DNA from: Enterococcus mediterraneensis
GTDB taxonomy: Bacteria; Bacillota; Bacilli; Lactobacillales; Enterococcaceae
NCBI RefSeq assembly: GCF_900604485.1
Contig: NZ_UWOP01000001.1
Coordinates: 1,473,501 to 1,537,500, forward strand
Direction of reading: 5' to 3'
DNA: 64,000 nucleotides
The notes under the pieces: generated by a model
Databases searched by the model: none
What the model was told of the DNA's origin: nothing
What the model saw: only the letters and a program-made list of their open reading frames with translations
Translations under genes and position numbers: made by a program
Part shown: positions 26,495 through 33,423 of the stretch, piece after piece
Layout of the letters: every line of letters starts with the position of its first letter
Numbering within the stretch: position 1 is the first letter of the stretch

Positions 26495-27035
26495 ATCTGC
26501 TTAACCCTATAAGGTAAGAAGACAGTCGATGGCGCAGCAAGATACCGATCACACCGGCTGCTAAAGCTTTGATGATACCCGGCAAGAGAAACGGCAGGAT
26601 CCCGGCATTGAATGCGGAAAGCCAAGACATGCCGCCGCCGATTTTCAGCCAGATCATACCGAAGAGCAGCGTTGCCATCGCTCCTAAAATATTTCCGATG
26701 ATCCCCCAAAAATAAGTGGGGGCTTTTTCAACGATCCAGCCGGTGATCAAGCCATTAAAAATGAAGCCGATCAAAAATCCGCCGGTGGGACCAAACAAAA
26801 CGCCGACTCCTGCACTGCCGCCTGCAAAGACCGGCAGACCGATCAAGCCTAATAATAAATACAGGAGGATAGAAGCAGTGCCGATCCTTGCTCCTAAGAC
26901 AGTCACTGTCAAACCTACCGCAAATGTCTGTAAAGTCAGCGGAATCAATCCAAAAGGAATCGTTAGCGGCGACAGGACTGCGATGATCGCTGCAAAAAAG
27001 GCTGCTGATAATTGTTCTCGTAAAGTAAAATTCAT
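26493..27035 (-). CDS. bioY: Biotin transporter BioY
   Basis: Membrane S-component of an ECF importer specific for biotin. 180 residues with about six hydrophobic helices, and the family blocks IPLTLQTFAV and LPVFAGGSAGVGVLFGPTGG (given in parts: GLPVFAGG, LFGPTGGFL). ATG 27035 follows AAAGGAGAAG and gives the usual M-N-F start; a frame opening at 27068 adds an Arg-rich stretch unlike the family. A BirA-type operator covers the promoter region upstream, so expression should fall when biotin is plentiful. Confidence 0.93.
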   Translation of the reverse strand: MNFTLREQLSAAFFAAIIAVLSPLTIPFGLIPLTLQTFAVGLTVTVLGARIGTASILLYLLLGLIGLPVFAGGSAGVGVLFGPTGGFLIGFIFNGLITGWIVEKAPTYFWGIIGNILGAMATLLFGMIWLKIGGGMSWLSAFNAGILPFLLPGIIKALAAGVIGILLRHRLSSYLIGLSR

Positions 27036-27074
27036 AGTTCTTCTCCTTTGATCCAATACTCGTGCCATTTCTTT

Positions 27075-27104
27075 CGTTAACTCAATTTTATTATTAGGTT
27101 AACG
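27075..27104 (-). promoter_or_regulatory. BirA (biotin) operator of bioY
   Basis: Inverted repeat CGTTAAC (27075-27081) / GTTAACG (27098-27104), 16-bp spacer. It matches the Firmicute BirA box GTTAAC-n15/16-GTTAAC, and a TAATAAT-like -10 sits in the spacer when read on the minus strand. BirA with biotinyl-AMP would block transcription. Confidence 0.8.
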
Positions 27105-27203
27105 CAAAGTAAAGATATTTTTTCGCAAAAAAGACCAAAGTTATTATTTTTTGAAATGAAAATTTCTTGATATACTTTTATTACAGAGTTTCAGAGGAGA
27201 GGG

Positions 27204-27596
27204 GTGGTTATTTTGATGTTGCTTTATCGTCTGTTGCTAGTTGCAAATATGGGAATCAGTGCTGTTTTTATGTTCGATCCCTCCGTTGAAACCGTCTATC
27301 CGTCGACTTTTAGTGAGAGGCTTTATCCGTTGCAGATGGGATTTTTGCTCCTTTTAGTGCTGATGTTTGTCGGCAATATCATTATCAAAAAAGCCCTATC
27401 CACACGGGTGATTTTGGGCGTGGTCTATGTTCTGCTTTCTTATTGGACGACAGAGATCACCTTTCATTGGCTGCGCTATCCTGAGATATGGAGTACATCG
27501 CTGAGCCAAACGATTTTCTTTGTTTCAGAGGTCATCTGTTTCGCTGTTTTATGTAAAAATGATTTTAAAAAAATTTTTTTCTTTTATCGATCTTGA
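27204..27596 (+). CDS. Small integral membrane protein, unknown
   Basis: 130-residue hydrophobic protein with about four transmembrane stretches, for example LLYRLLLVANMGISAVFMF and GFLLLLVLMFVGNIII; ends with a basic KKIFFFYRS. I do not recognise a family. GTG 27204 follows GAGGAGAGG closely; ATG 27216 is an alternative start four codons later and would give better spacing from the second G-rich block. A TATACT at 27171-27176 could be the -10. It converges with the DUF2798 gene. Existence is supported by the ribosome binding site and coding-like composition; function unknown. Confidence 0.65.
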   Translation: MVILMLLYRLLLVANMGISAVFMFDPSVETVYPSTFSERLYPLQMGFLLLLVLMFVGNIIIKKALSTRVILGVVYVLLSYWTTEITFHWLRYPEIWSTSLSQTIFFVSEVICFAVLCKNDFKKIFFFYRS

Positions 27597-27664
27597 GATA
27601 AAACAAGGTGCCGTCAAGCGGCATGACCTTAAACGACCATTCGTCCAAGGCCAAGCGCAGTCAG

Positions 27665-28108
27665 CTACGCGTTTTGGATTTTCACCAATACACTGCGGGA
27701 AACAGGTCCCACGATCAATAATTGCAATGGCAATGCCGCGATCACGTTCATTTTCCAAGCGGTCAAATATTGTGAAAGCATGGCGTCAGATAAGCCGTTT
27801 TGCATAAGGATGCCAAACAGCGACATGCAAGTCACCATTCCTAAGATCATCAATGTCGAGATCGTCAGGATCATCGGCAGTTTCTTTTGAGGATCGATCG
27901 GCAGAGCGAAAGCGATCTTTTTCGCCAGCACACCGACAATAAAAACATCCAAAACAAACGCTACGATAAATCCAGGAATAAAACCGATCAATAATTCTTT
28001 GAGAGTCAGGCTGTGATGCAGCCATAAATTATATGTACTCATCCCTAAAACCATCAAAAAACACATCAATGTTGTAAAAATGATTCCTTCTTTTTTATTT
28101 GTAGGCAA
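27665..28108 (-). CDS. DUF2798 family membrane protein
   Basis: 147 residues with four predicted transmembrane helices arranged as two similar halves; each half starts with a helix containing M-x-L-G-M (FLMVLGMSTYN and TLMILGMVTC), the pattern of the DUF2798 family. Function unknown. ATG 28108 is preceded by AAAGGAGGAATT, a strong ribosome binding site. The neighbours, a small membrane protein and rpsD, give no clue. Confidence 0.82.
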   Translation of the reverse strand: MPTNKKEGIIFTTLMCFLMVLGMSTYNLWLHHSLTLKELLIGFIPGFIVAFVLDVFIVGVLAKKIAFALPIDPQKKLPMILTISTLMILGMVTCMSLFGILMQNGLSDAMLSQYLTAWKMNVIAALPLQLLIVGPVSRSVLVKIQNA

Positions 28109-28214
28109 ATAAATTCCTCCTTTTTTTAGTTGCGAAAATCATCCTAACATATTTTTTTGTTTCTCGTAAGTTTTTTGTAAACTATCAATCGAATTTTTCA
28201 AAAATTCCACAGCA

Positions 28215-28254
28215 AATAAAAAAACGCGCAGCCTGCATGCAGGTTGCGCGTTTT
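28215..28254 (-). terminator. Terminator of rpsD
   Basis: Read on the minus strand: an inverted repeat with arms AACGCGCA... and ...TGCGCGTT, containing the inner palindrome CCTGCATGCAGG, followed by T-run. One of the strongest hairpins in the window. Confidence 0.92.
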
Positions 28255-28265
28255 CAGAAAGCTGA

Positions 28266-28871
28266 TTATCTGTTGTAGAATTCAACGACAAGAGCTTCAT
28301 CGATTTCTGGGTACATTTCGTCACGTTCTGGTAAACGAGTCAATGAACCTTCTAGTTTTTCGTCATCAAAGCTAACGAAAGCTGGACGACCAACTGTTGC
28401 TTCAACAGCGTCTTTGATTGTTGAGATTGTTTGTGATTTTTCACGAACAGAAATAACTTGACCAACTTCAACGTGGTATGATGGGATATCAACACGTTTG
28501 CCGTCAACCATGATGTGACCGTGGTTAACTAATTGGCGTGCTTGACGACGAGTTGTTGCAAGACCTAAACGGTAAACAACGTTATCTAAGCGTTGTTCAA
28601 GTAAGATCATGAAGTTAACACCGTGTTTACCTTCTTTGATTTTGCTTGCTTTCACGAACAAGTTATGGAATTGACGTTCGTTCATTCCATACATATGACG
28701 TAATTTTTGTTTTTCAGTCATTTGCAATCCGTATTCAGATTGTTTGCCACGGCTGTTTGGTCCGTGTTGACCTGGTGCATAAGGGCGACGTGCTAATTCT
28801 TTACCAGTACCTGATAAAGAAATTCCTAGACGACGTGATACTTTCCATGATGGTCCAGTATAACGAGACAT
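28266..28871 (-). CDS. rpsD: 30S ribosomal protein S4
   Basis: Primary 16S rRNA binding protein that nucleates assembly of the 30S body, and a translational and transcriptional autoregulator in many bacteria. 201 residues, starting M-S-R-Y-T-G-P and containing [12 protein letters not shown] and the S4 RNA-binding domain [10 protein letters not shown]...[13 protein letters not shown] (parts cited). ATG 28871 follows TGGAGGAAT. An open frame extending to 28943 is only leader. It is alone, as in Bacilli, with a long untranslated leader. Confidence 0.97.
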   Translation of the reverse strand: MSRYTGPSWKVSRRLGISLSGTGKELARRPYAPGQHGPNSRGKQSEYGLQMTEKQKLRHMYGMNERQFHNLFVKASKIKEGKHGVNFMILLEQRLDNVVYRLGLATTRRQARQLVNHGHIMVDGKRVDIPSYHVEVGQVISVREKSQTISTIKDAVEATVGRPAFVSFDDEKLEGSLTRLPERDEMYPEIDEALVVEFYNR

Positions 28872-29042
28872 TAAAAATTCCTCCAATAAAATTGTTTTGG
28901 AGTAAAATAATCCGATGAAAAATTCATATTCCGTGCAGTTCATTCTTCAATCTTCACCTTTGCAGCCGCGGTTACGCAATTGAACCTTCAAGGCAATGAA
29001 CTGGTGACGAACTATTATTTTTCTGCTGCATTATTTTACACA
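28872..29042 (-). promoter_or_regulatory. Long 5' leader of rpsD, probable S4 autoregulatory RNA
   Basis: About 165 nt lie between the predicted transcription start and the start codon. Structured parts are seen, for example CCTTGAAGGTTCAA and a GC-rich AACCGCGGCTGCAAAGG. Firmicute rpsD genes are known to be repressed by S4 binding to such a leader. I cannot fold the whole element reliably, so the class assignment rests on position and length. Confidence 0.5.
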
Positions 29043-29048
29043 AAAGGT

Positions 29049-29078
29049 AGTATACTGTATTTTATCAGCAAATGTCAA
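29049..29078 (-). promoter_or_regulatory. rpsD promoter
   Basis: On the minus strand: TTGACA (29073-29078), 18-bp spacer, TATACT (29049-29054). A consensus -35, as expected for a ribosomal protein gene. The AGTATACT core is palindromic, so the plus strand also shows TATACT here. Confidence 0.8.
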
Positions 29079-29136
29079 GGAACCTGGAGGATAACCCTGA
29101 CAAAAGCAGAAAAACTTAAACAATGGAGGATATAGT

Positions 29137-29784
29137 ATGGAACCATTGATTTTCCCGAAAAATCCCGAGAACGCGCCATCGATGGAAAGATATATGAAAA
29201 ATCATTTTGTTTTTGCCGGCGTGCCAAAATCGATCCGCGGCGGTCTGCAAAAAGAGTTGTTGAAGGAAAGCCGCACGTGGCCAGTGGCGGAATTGTTGGA
29301 TCAGATCGCTTTTTATTACCAGCAGACTGAGCGGGAATATCAGTATCTCGCCATCGACTTGGCGCAGGAGAATGTCCGCCGTCTTACTTTTGAAGATCTG
29401 CAAACGCTGCTGCCGTTGGTTTCCCAAAAAGAATGGTGGGATAGTATCGACAGTTGGCGGAAGGTTTACGGAACGTGGGTCAAGCTTCATCCGGACTATT
29501 TAACGGAGGTATTTGGGCTTTTTGACAAGCAGCCGGATTTTTGGCTGCGGCGGATCGCCATCACGCTGCAATTGCAATTTAAAGAAGCGATTAACCGATC
29601 CTTATTGAAAAAAGCCATTGAATATGATATGAATACAGAGGAGTTCTTTATTCAAAAAGCCATTGGGTGGGCACTGCGGGATTACAGCAAGATAAATCCT
29701 GATTGGGTCCGACAAATCGTTGATCAAGGACGGCTCAGTGCTTTAGCGACTCGAGAAGCCAGTAAGTATATAATAAGAAAGTGA
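29137..29784 (+). CDS. DNA alkylation repair protein (AlkD-like)
   Basis: Helical HEAT-like repeat DNA glycosylase family (PF08713), which removes bulky or cationic alkylated bases without base flipping. Visible are WWDSIDSW in the middle and the C-terminal FFIQKAIGWALRDYSKINP block, the family signature. 215 residues. ATG 29137 follows TGGAGGATATAGT. A short frame starting with CTG at 29097 ends one base before this ATG. The HAD phosphatase gene follows closely on the same strand. Confidence 0.9.
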   Translation: MEPLIFPKNPENAPSMERYMKNHFVFAGVPKSIRGGLQKELLKESRTWPVAELLDQIAFYYQQTEREYQYLAIDLAQENVRRLTFEDLQTLLPLVSQKEWWDSIDSWRKVYGTWVKLHPDYLTEVFGLFDKQPDFWLRRIAITLQLQFKEAINRSLLKKAIEYDMNTEEFFIQKAIGWALRDYSKINPDWVRQIVDQGRLSALATREASKYIIRK

Positions 29785-29798
29785 GACGACACAACTTT

Positions 29799-30575
29799 AT
29801 GAAACGAAAACTTTTTGCTTTTGACATTGACGGAACACTCCTTGATGACAACAAGCAACCCCTAGACAGTACGTTGGAAGCCCTGGAAAAATTACGAGAA
29901 GCAGGACATTTAGTAACAATTGCCACAGGTAGAAGTCGGTTTCATGCGAAAGAAGTGATTCGCGATCTTGGTTTTACCAATTATATTTTATGTAATGGCG
30001 CTGCCGCTTTCTTAGATCATCAGCAAATCTATAAAAATTTATTGGATCGGGAAGAATTGGAAAATTTTGTTGACGAAGCCCAACAACTAGCGATCGATAC
30101 AGCATTCATCAGTATGGATGAAGCAAAACGTTCCAGTTCCATCCATGTGGATATCATGGATGAGGCGATGAAATCATTTGGTGCCGTTTTGCCGGAATTG
30201 GATCAATTTTTCGTGGAAGATCAAGATGTGTATCAAGCATTGGCTTTTTACAATAATCAATACGAAGGCTTTTTTGATAAAAAATACAGTAAATTGCGTT
30301 TTGTCCGCTGGCATGAAAATTGTGTCGATGTCGTGCCGAAAGATGGCTCAAAAGCTGCTACGATCCTGAATGTCGCAGATCGTTTGGGGATTTCCCGCTC
30401 GGATGTCATAGCGTTTGGGGATGGTCAAAACGACCGGGAGATGCTTCGGGAATCAGGTTTGGGGATCGCGATGGGCAACGCCGCACCTGAAGTCCAAGCA
30501 GAAGCAAACTATGTTACAGACAGCAACGTGAAAGACGGAATCTGGAACGCATTGAAAAAACTGGATCTGATATAA
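29799..30575 (+). CDS. Cof-type HAD-IIB family phosphatase
   Basis: Phosphatase with nucleophile and acid in FAFDIDGTLLDD (Asp9, Asp11), motif II TIATGRS, and metal-binding FGDGQNDREML; belongs to the Cof/YidA subgroup. 258 residues from ATG 29799. The start is uncertain: no clear ribosome binding site precedes ATG 29799, and an in-frame GTG at 29781 overlaps the alkD-like stop. A TATAAT (29768-29773) near the junction might start a very short leader. It is a paralogue of the HAD gene at 13250. Substrate unknown. Confidence 0.88.
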   Translation: MKRKLFAFDIDGTLLDDNKQPLDSTLEALEKLREAGHLVTIATGRSRFHAKEVIRDLGFTNYILCNGAAAFLDHQQIYKNLLDREELENFVDEAQQLAIDTAFISMDEAKRSSSIHVDIMDEAMKSFGAVLPELDQFFVEDQDVYQALAFYNNQYEGFFDKKYSKLRFVRWHENCVDVVPKDGSKAATILNVADRLGISRSDVIAFGDGQNDREMLRESGLGIAMGNAAPEVQAEANYVTDSNVKDGIWNALKKLDLI

Positions 30576-30684
30576 AAAAGCGAAGAGAAATTTTCCGTTA
30601 TTGTCGAACACCGCGACGTTTTGTCAGTGTGTCAGGCAATAGCGGGATTTTTTTATTTTTCGACTTTCTCAATCTCGCTTTTTT
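30574..30684 (+). terminator. Nested hairpin terminator after the HAD gene
   Basis: Inner stem CCGTTATTG (30595-30603) / CAATAGCGG (30637-30645), followed by a T-rich run (30646-30660). It sits inside an outer pairing AAAAAAGCGA (30574-30583) / TCGCTTTTTT (30675-30684) plus GAGAAA/TTTCTC. The T-run supports termination; the outer layer is unusual. Confidence 0.7.
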
Positions 30685-30733
30685 GTTTATTTATGCTACT
30701 CTAAAGTAAAGAACTGGCTTAGGAGGGAAACGT

Positions 30734-31156
30734 ATGAAAATCGCATTGATCGCTCATGATCGCAAAAAAGAAATGATCGTCAAATTAGCTACCGCTTATC
30801 GCGAGGTGTTAGCAAAACATGAATTATTCGCCACGGGTACGACTGGCAAGCGGATCGCTGAGGCGACCGATCTGCCGATCCATCGTTTTAAATCAGGACC
30901 GTTAGGCGGAGACCAGCAGATCGGTGCAATGATCTCGGAAGATGCGTTGGATATGGTGATTTTTTTGCGAGATCCATTGGCGGCACAACCCCACGAACCG
31001 GACGTCACCGCATTGATCCGACTTTCTGATGTTTATGAGATCCCACTAGCGACTAATATCGGTACAGCGGAAATGCTCTTAAGAGGATTAGATGCTGGGT
31101 TTGCCGATTTTCGTAAGATCGTTCATGAAATCGAGCAGAAACCTTTGTCATTTTAA
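30734..31156 (+). CDS. mgsA: Methylglyoxal synthase
   Basis: Converts dihydroxyacetone phosphate to methylglyoxal and phosphate, a bypass relieving sugar-phosphate stress. The start [10 protein letters not shown], the phosphate-binding ATGTTG, the catalytic segment [10 protein letters not shown], and [15 protein letters not shown] are all present. 140 residues; enzymes of this family run about 120-150. ATG 30734 follows GGAGGG. It is a single-gene unit in this window. Inhibition by phosphate is known for the family. Confidence 0.95.
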   Translation: MKIALIAHDRKKEMIVKLATAYREVLAKHELFATGTTGKRIAEATDLPIHRFKSGPLGGDQQIGAMISEDALDMVIFLRDPLAAQPHEPDVTALIRLSDVYEIPLATNIGTAEMLLRGLDAGFADFRKIVHEIEQKPLSF

Positions 31157-31185
31157 AAGTATTACAAGAAATTGATCGGCTTTTC

Positions 31186-31264
31186 AAAAAGATAAAAAAA
31201 TAAGGGATCATGAGATTGGCAGGCTGCGCTTTTTGGACAACGCAGGTTTATCTCATGGTCCCTT
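31186..31264 (-). terminator. Terminator of the 52-residue minus-strand gene
   Basis: Arms AAGGGATCATGAGAT (31202-31216) and ATCTCATGGTCCCTT (31250-31264), with an inner CTGCG/CGCAG. On the minus strand the hairpin is followed by TATTTTTTTATC, so it terminates leftward transcription; on the plus strand no T-run follows. Confidence 0.8.
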
Positions 31265-31282
31265 AACAATAGTCGGAAATAT

Positions 31283-31441
31283 TTATTTGATCTTCGAATT
31301 TCTTTCTAGCTTAAAATGAATTGTATTTTTCTTTGGCATGGCTTCCTTGTGTTCTGCCACAGCTGTTTTTACGATCTCTTCTTTTTTCTTCTTGGACTCA
31401 TCGATTCGGCGCGCTAAGATTTCTTCGTTGCTTTTTTTCAT
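31283..31441 (-). CDS. Small basic protein of 52 residues, unknown
   Basis: A short frame from ATG 31441 to TAA 31283. Support comes from a strong ribosome binding site (CAGGAGGGATTC) and a dedicated leftward terminator at 31186-31264. The product is very charged, with a KKKK run at residues 17-20 preceded by an acidic helix (NEEILARRIDE) and a C-terminal IHFKLERNSKIK. No signal peptide, membrane helix or cysteine. I know no family for it. It lies between mgsA and lepB, in a 400-bp stretch that would otherwise look empty. Confidence 0.65.
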   Translation of the reverse strand: MKKSNEEILARRIDESKKKKEEIVKTAVAEHKEAMPKKNTIHFKLERNSKIK

Positions 31442-31556
31442 AAAGAATCCCTCCTGAATAGATTGTAACTACTTACAAAATGATTCTATCATCTTATCCA
31501 AAGGGAAAATACTCATATGCTTGTGAGTAAATATACGAACAAATGTAATAAAACCG

Positions 31557-32075
31557 CTACTCAAGCTGGCCGAAACGGTCTAGCGGCCAAATGACGATTC
31601 TGGCTACACCTTCTAATTCTTCTTTTTCGATGGGACCGATATAGCGGCTATCTGTGGAATTGGTACGATTGTCTCCTAATAAGAAATAACTGTCTTCTGG
31701 AACTTCTGCTACAAAATTTTCGGTAAATGTTTTGCGGTTGGTCGTAACTTGCTTGCTTAATTCCGGTTGAAGGTAGTTTTCTTCATATTTTTTGCCGTCG
31801 ATATAAAGCTCATCGTCCACCATCTCGATCGTTTCGCCTGGCAGACCGATGACACGTTTGATGTAATTGCGGTCTTCGTTGGGGGCATCGAACACGACGA
31901 TATCAAATCGCTGGATATGATCTACATTTTTAGTCATTAACAATCGTTCATTGTTGACAAGTGTCGGTAACATCGATTTACCTTGAACAAGGATCGGCGT
32001 GATGATATATTGACGGATCGCTAAAACGACCGCTGCGAACAAAACCAGCAACAGGATCTTTTTTAAAAACTTCAT
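31557..32075 (-). CDS. lepB: Signal peptidase I
   Basis: Membrane-anchored serine protease that removes signal peptides of secreted proteins. One N-terminal transmembrane helix (ILLLVLFAAVVLAI), then the catalytic Ser34 in GKSMLPT and Lys73 in YIKRVIGLPG; box E GDNRTNSTDSR is also present. 172 residues, typical of Gram-positive SipS-like enzymes. ATG 32075 is preceded by AGAAAGGGGTTTTC. It is encoded alone. Confidence 0.95.
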   Translation of the reverse strand: MKFLKKILLLVLFAAVVLAIRQYIITPILVQGKSMLPTLVNNERLLMTKNVDHIQRFDIVVFDAPNEDRNYIKRVIGLPGETIEMVDDELYIDGKKYEENYLQPELSKQVTTNRKTFTENFVAEVPEDSYFLLGDNRTNSTDSRYIGPIEKEELEGVARIVIWPLDRFGQLE

Positions 32076-32228
32076 CTGAAAACCCCTTTCTGTTTTCTAA
32101 TTTTATTCTAACGAAATCTGATAAAATTTAATAGAAAAAACACTTTTGCCCTCTATGACGGGTACCTTTTTTTTTCAGCTGAAAACAACTATAATAGGTA
32201 AAGATGTTAAAAGAGAAGAGGAAAAATT

Positions 32229-33026
32229 GTGCGGGTAATGTTTATTGGTGATGTAGTCGGTGCGCTTGGCCGTAAAACATTAGAAGAATATGTTCCAAAA
32301 TTAAAAAAGAAGTTCCGTCCGCAAGTCACGATATGTAATGGGGAGAATGCCGCCTCAGGACGCGGGATCACAGGAAAAATCTATAAAAAATTTTTACAAG
32401 ATGGTGTTGATGTAGTTACTCTTGGAAACCACACGTGGGACAATCGGGATATTTTTGAGTTTATCGGAGATGCCAAGAAAATGATCCGGCCGGCGAATTT
32501 TCCAGAAGGAACTCCGGGAATGGGCATGGTCTTCGTTAAAGTCAATCAATTAGAGCTAGCGGTCATCAATTTGCAAGCTCGGACTTTTATGGTGGATATC
32601 GACGATCCTTTCAAAAAAATCGACGAGTTATTAGCGATCGCCCAAGCACGTACACCATTGATCTTCGTTGATTTCCATGGCGAGACTACAAGTGAAAAAC
32701 AAGCGATGGGCTGGTATCTGGACGGGCGAGTGTCGGCAGTTGTCGGTACCCATACCCATGTCCAAACAAATGATGCTCGGATCTTGCCGAAAGGAACTGC
32801 CTATCTGACAGATGCTGGTATGACCGGTCCTTATGATGGTATTTTAGGCATGAAGCGGGAACCGATCATCGAAAAATTTATAACAGCATTGCCGCAACGA
32901 TTCGAGGTAGTCGAAAGCGGACGTACGATTTTATCTGGCTGTATCGTGGAAATCAATGAAAAGACTGGACATGCAACATTGATCCAGCCGATCCAAATCA
33001 GTGATGATCGACCATTTGATGAATAG
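32229..33026 (+). CDS. ymdB: YmdB-type metallophosphoesterase
   Basis: Metallophosphoesterase of the TIGR00282/YmdB family; in Bacillus subtilis it hydrolyses 2',3'-cyclic AMP and influences biofilm and motility decisions. Visible motifs are FIGDVVG, NGENAA, LGNHTWDN, DFHGETTSEK and VGTHTHVQT. GTG 32229 follows AGAGGAAAAA. A TATAAT lies at 32190-32195 with a weak -35. 265 residues is standard. It heads the ymdB-ymcA-mutS-mutL-maf-msrB run, with the next start only 10 bp away. Confidence 0.93.
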   Translation: MRVMFIGDVVGALGRKTLEEYVPKLKKKFRPQVTICNGENAASGRGITGKIYKKFLQDGVDVVTLGNHTWDNRDIFEFIGDAKKMIRPANFPEGTPGMGMVFVKVNQLELAVINLQARTFMVDIDDPFKKIDELLAIAQARTPLIFVDFHGETTSEKQAMGWYLDGRVSAVVGTHTHVQTNDARILPKGTAYLTDAGMTGPYDGILGMKREPIIEKFITALPQRFEVVESGRTILSGCIVEINEKTGHATLIQPIQISDDRPFDE

Positions 33027-33036
33027 GATGAAACCA

Positions 33037-33423
33037 ATGAATGCATTGAATCAAGAACCCCAAGTAAAAGCGGAACTGGAGAAACTGACCGCTTTGCTTG
33101 CCGAACATGAGAGTATCCAAGCATTTAAAGAAATCGAAACAAAAGTGAAGAACAATCAAAACCTGCAGAAACTGGAAGAAAAGATCAAGCAGGCGCAAAA
33201 AGACGCGGTCAATTTTGCTCATTATGGCAAACCGGAAGCGGAAAAACAAGCCATCGCTGAGATCGAGCAAGCGACAGCAGAATATGACGAGCATCCATTA
33301 GTGATCGCTTATCGGGAAAAATTATTGGAAGCAAACGATCTATTGCACTTTGTGACAGATTCGATCCAAAAGCAAATCAATGAAGCAATCGAGGAGGAAG
33401 GTTCTAATGCCTCAAAAGACTAA
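33037..33423 (+). CDS. YlbF/YmcA family regulator
   Basis: Helical protein of the YlbF/YmcA (DUF964) family. In Bacillus subtilis YmcA (RicA), YlbF and YaaT form the Ric complex, which assists RNase Y-dependent mRNA processing and affects competence, sporulation and biofilms. Recognised by the helical pattern and by [12 protein letters not shown] followed by [11 protein letters not shown]. Its place just ahead of mutS parallels ymcA near mutS in Bacillus, so YmcA is the likelier member, but YlbF cannot be excluded. ATG 33037 after AGGATG is preferred over 33001 and 33028. The 3' end overlaps mutS by 17 bp. Confidence 0.82.
   Translation: MNALNQEPQVKAELEKLTALLAEHESIQAFKEIETKVKNNQNLQKLEEKIKQAQKDAVNFAHYGKPEAEKQAIAEIEQATAEYDEHPLVIAYREKLLEANDLLHFVTDSIQKQINEAIEEEGSNASKD

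Noticed and set aside
27599-27660. Terminator after the small membrane protein gene
   Set aside because: A GGTGCCG/CGGCATGACC pairing is present but no T-run follows.
27520-27807. 95-codon plus-strand frame overlapping two membrane protein genes
   Set aside because: Overlaps the ends of two better-supported genes and lacks a ribosome binding site.
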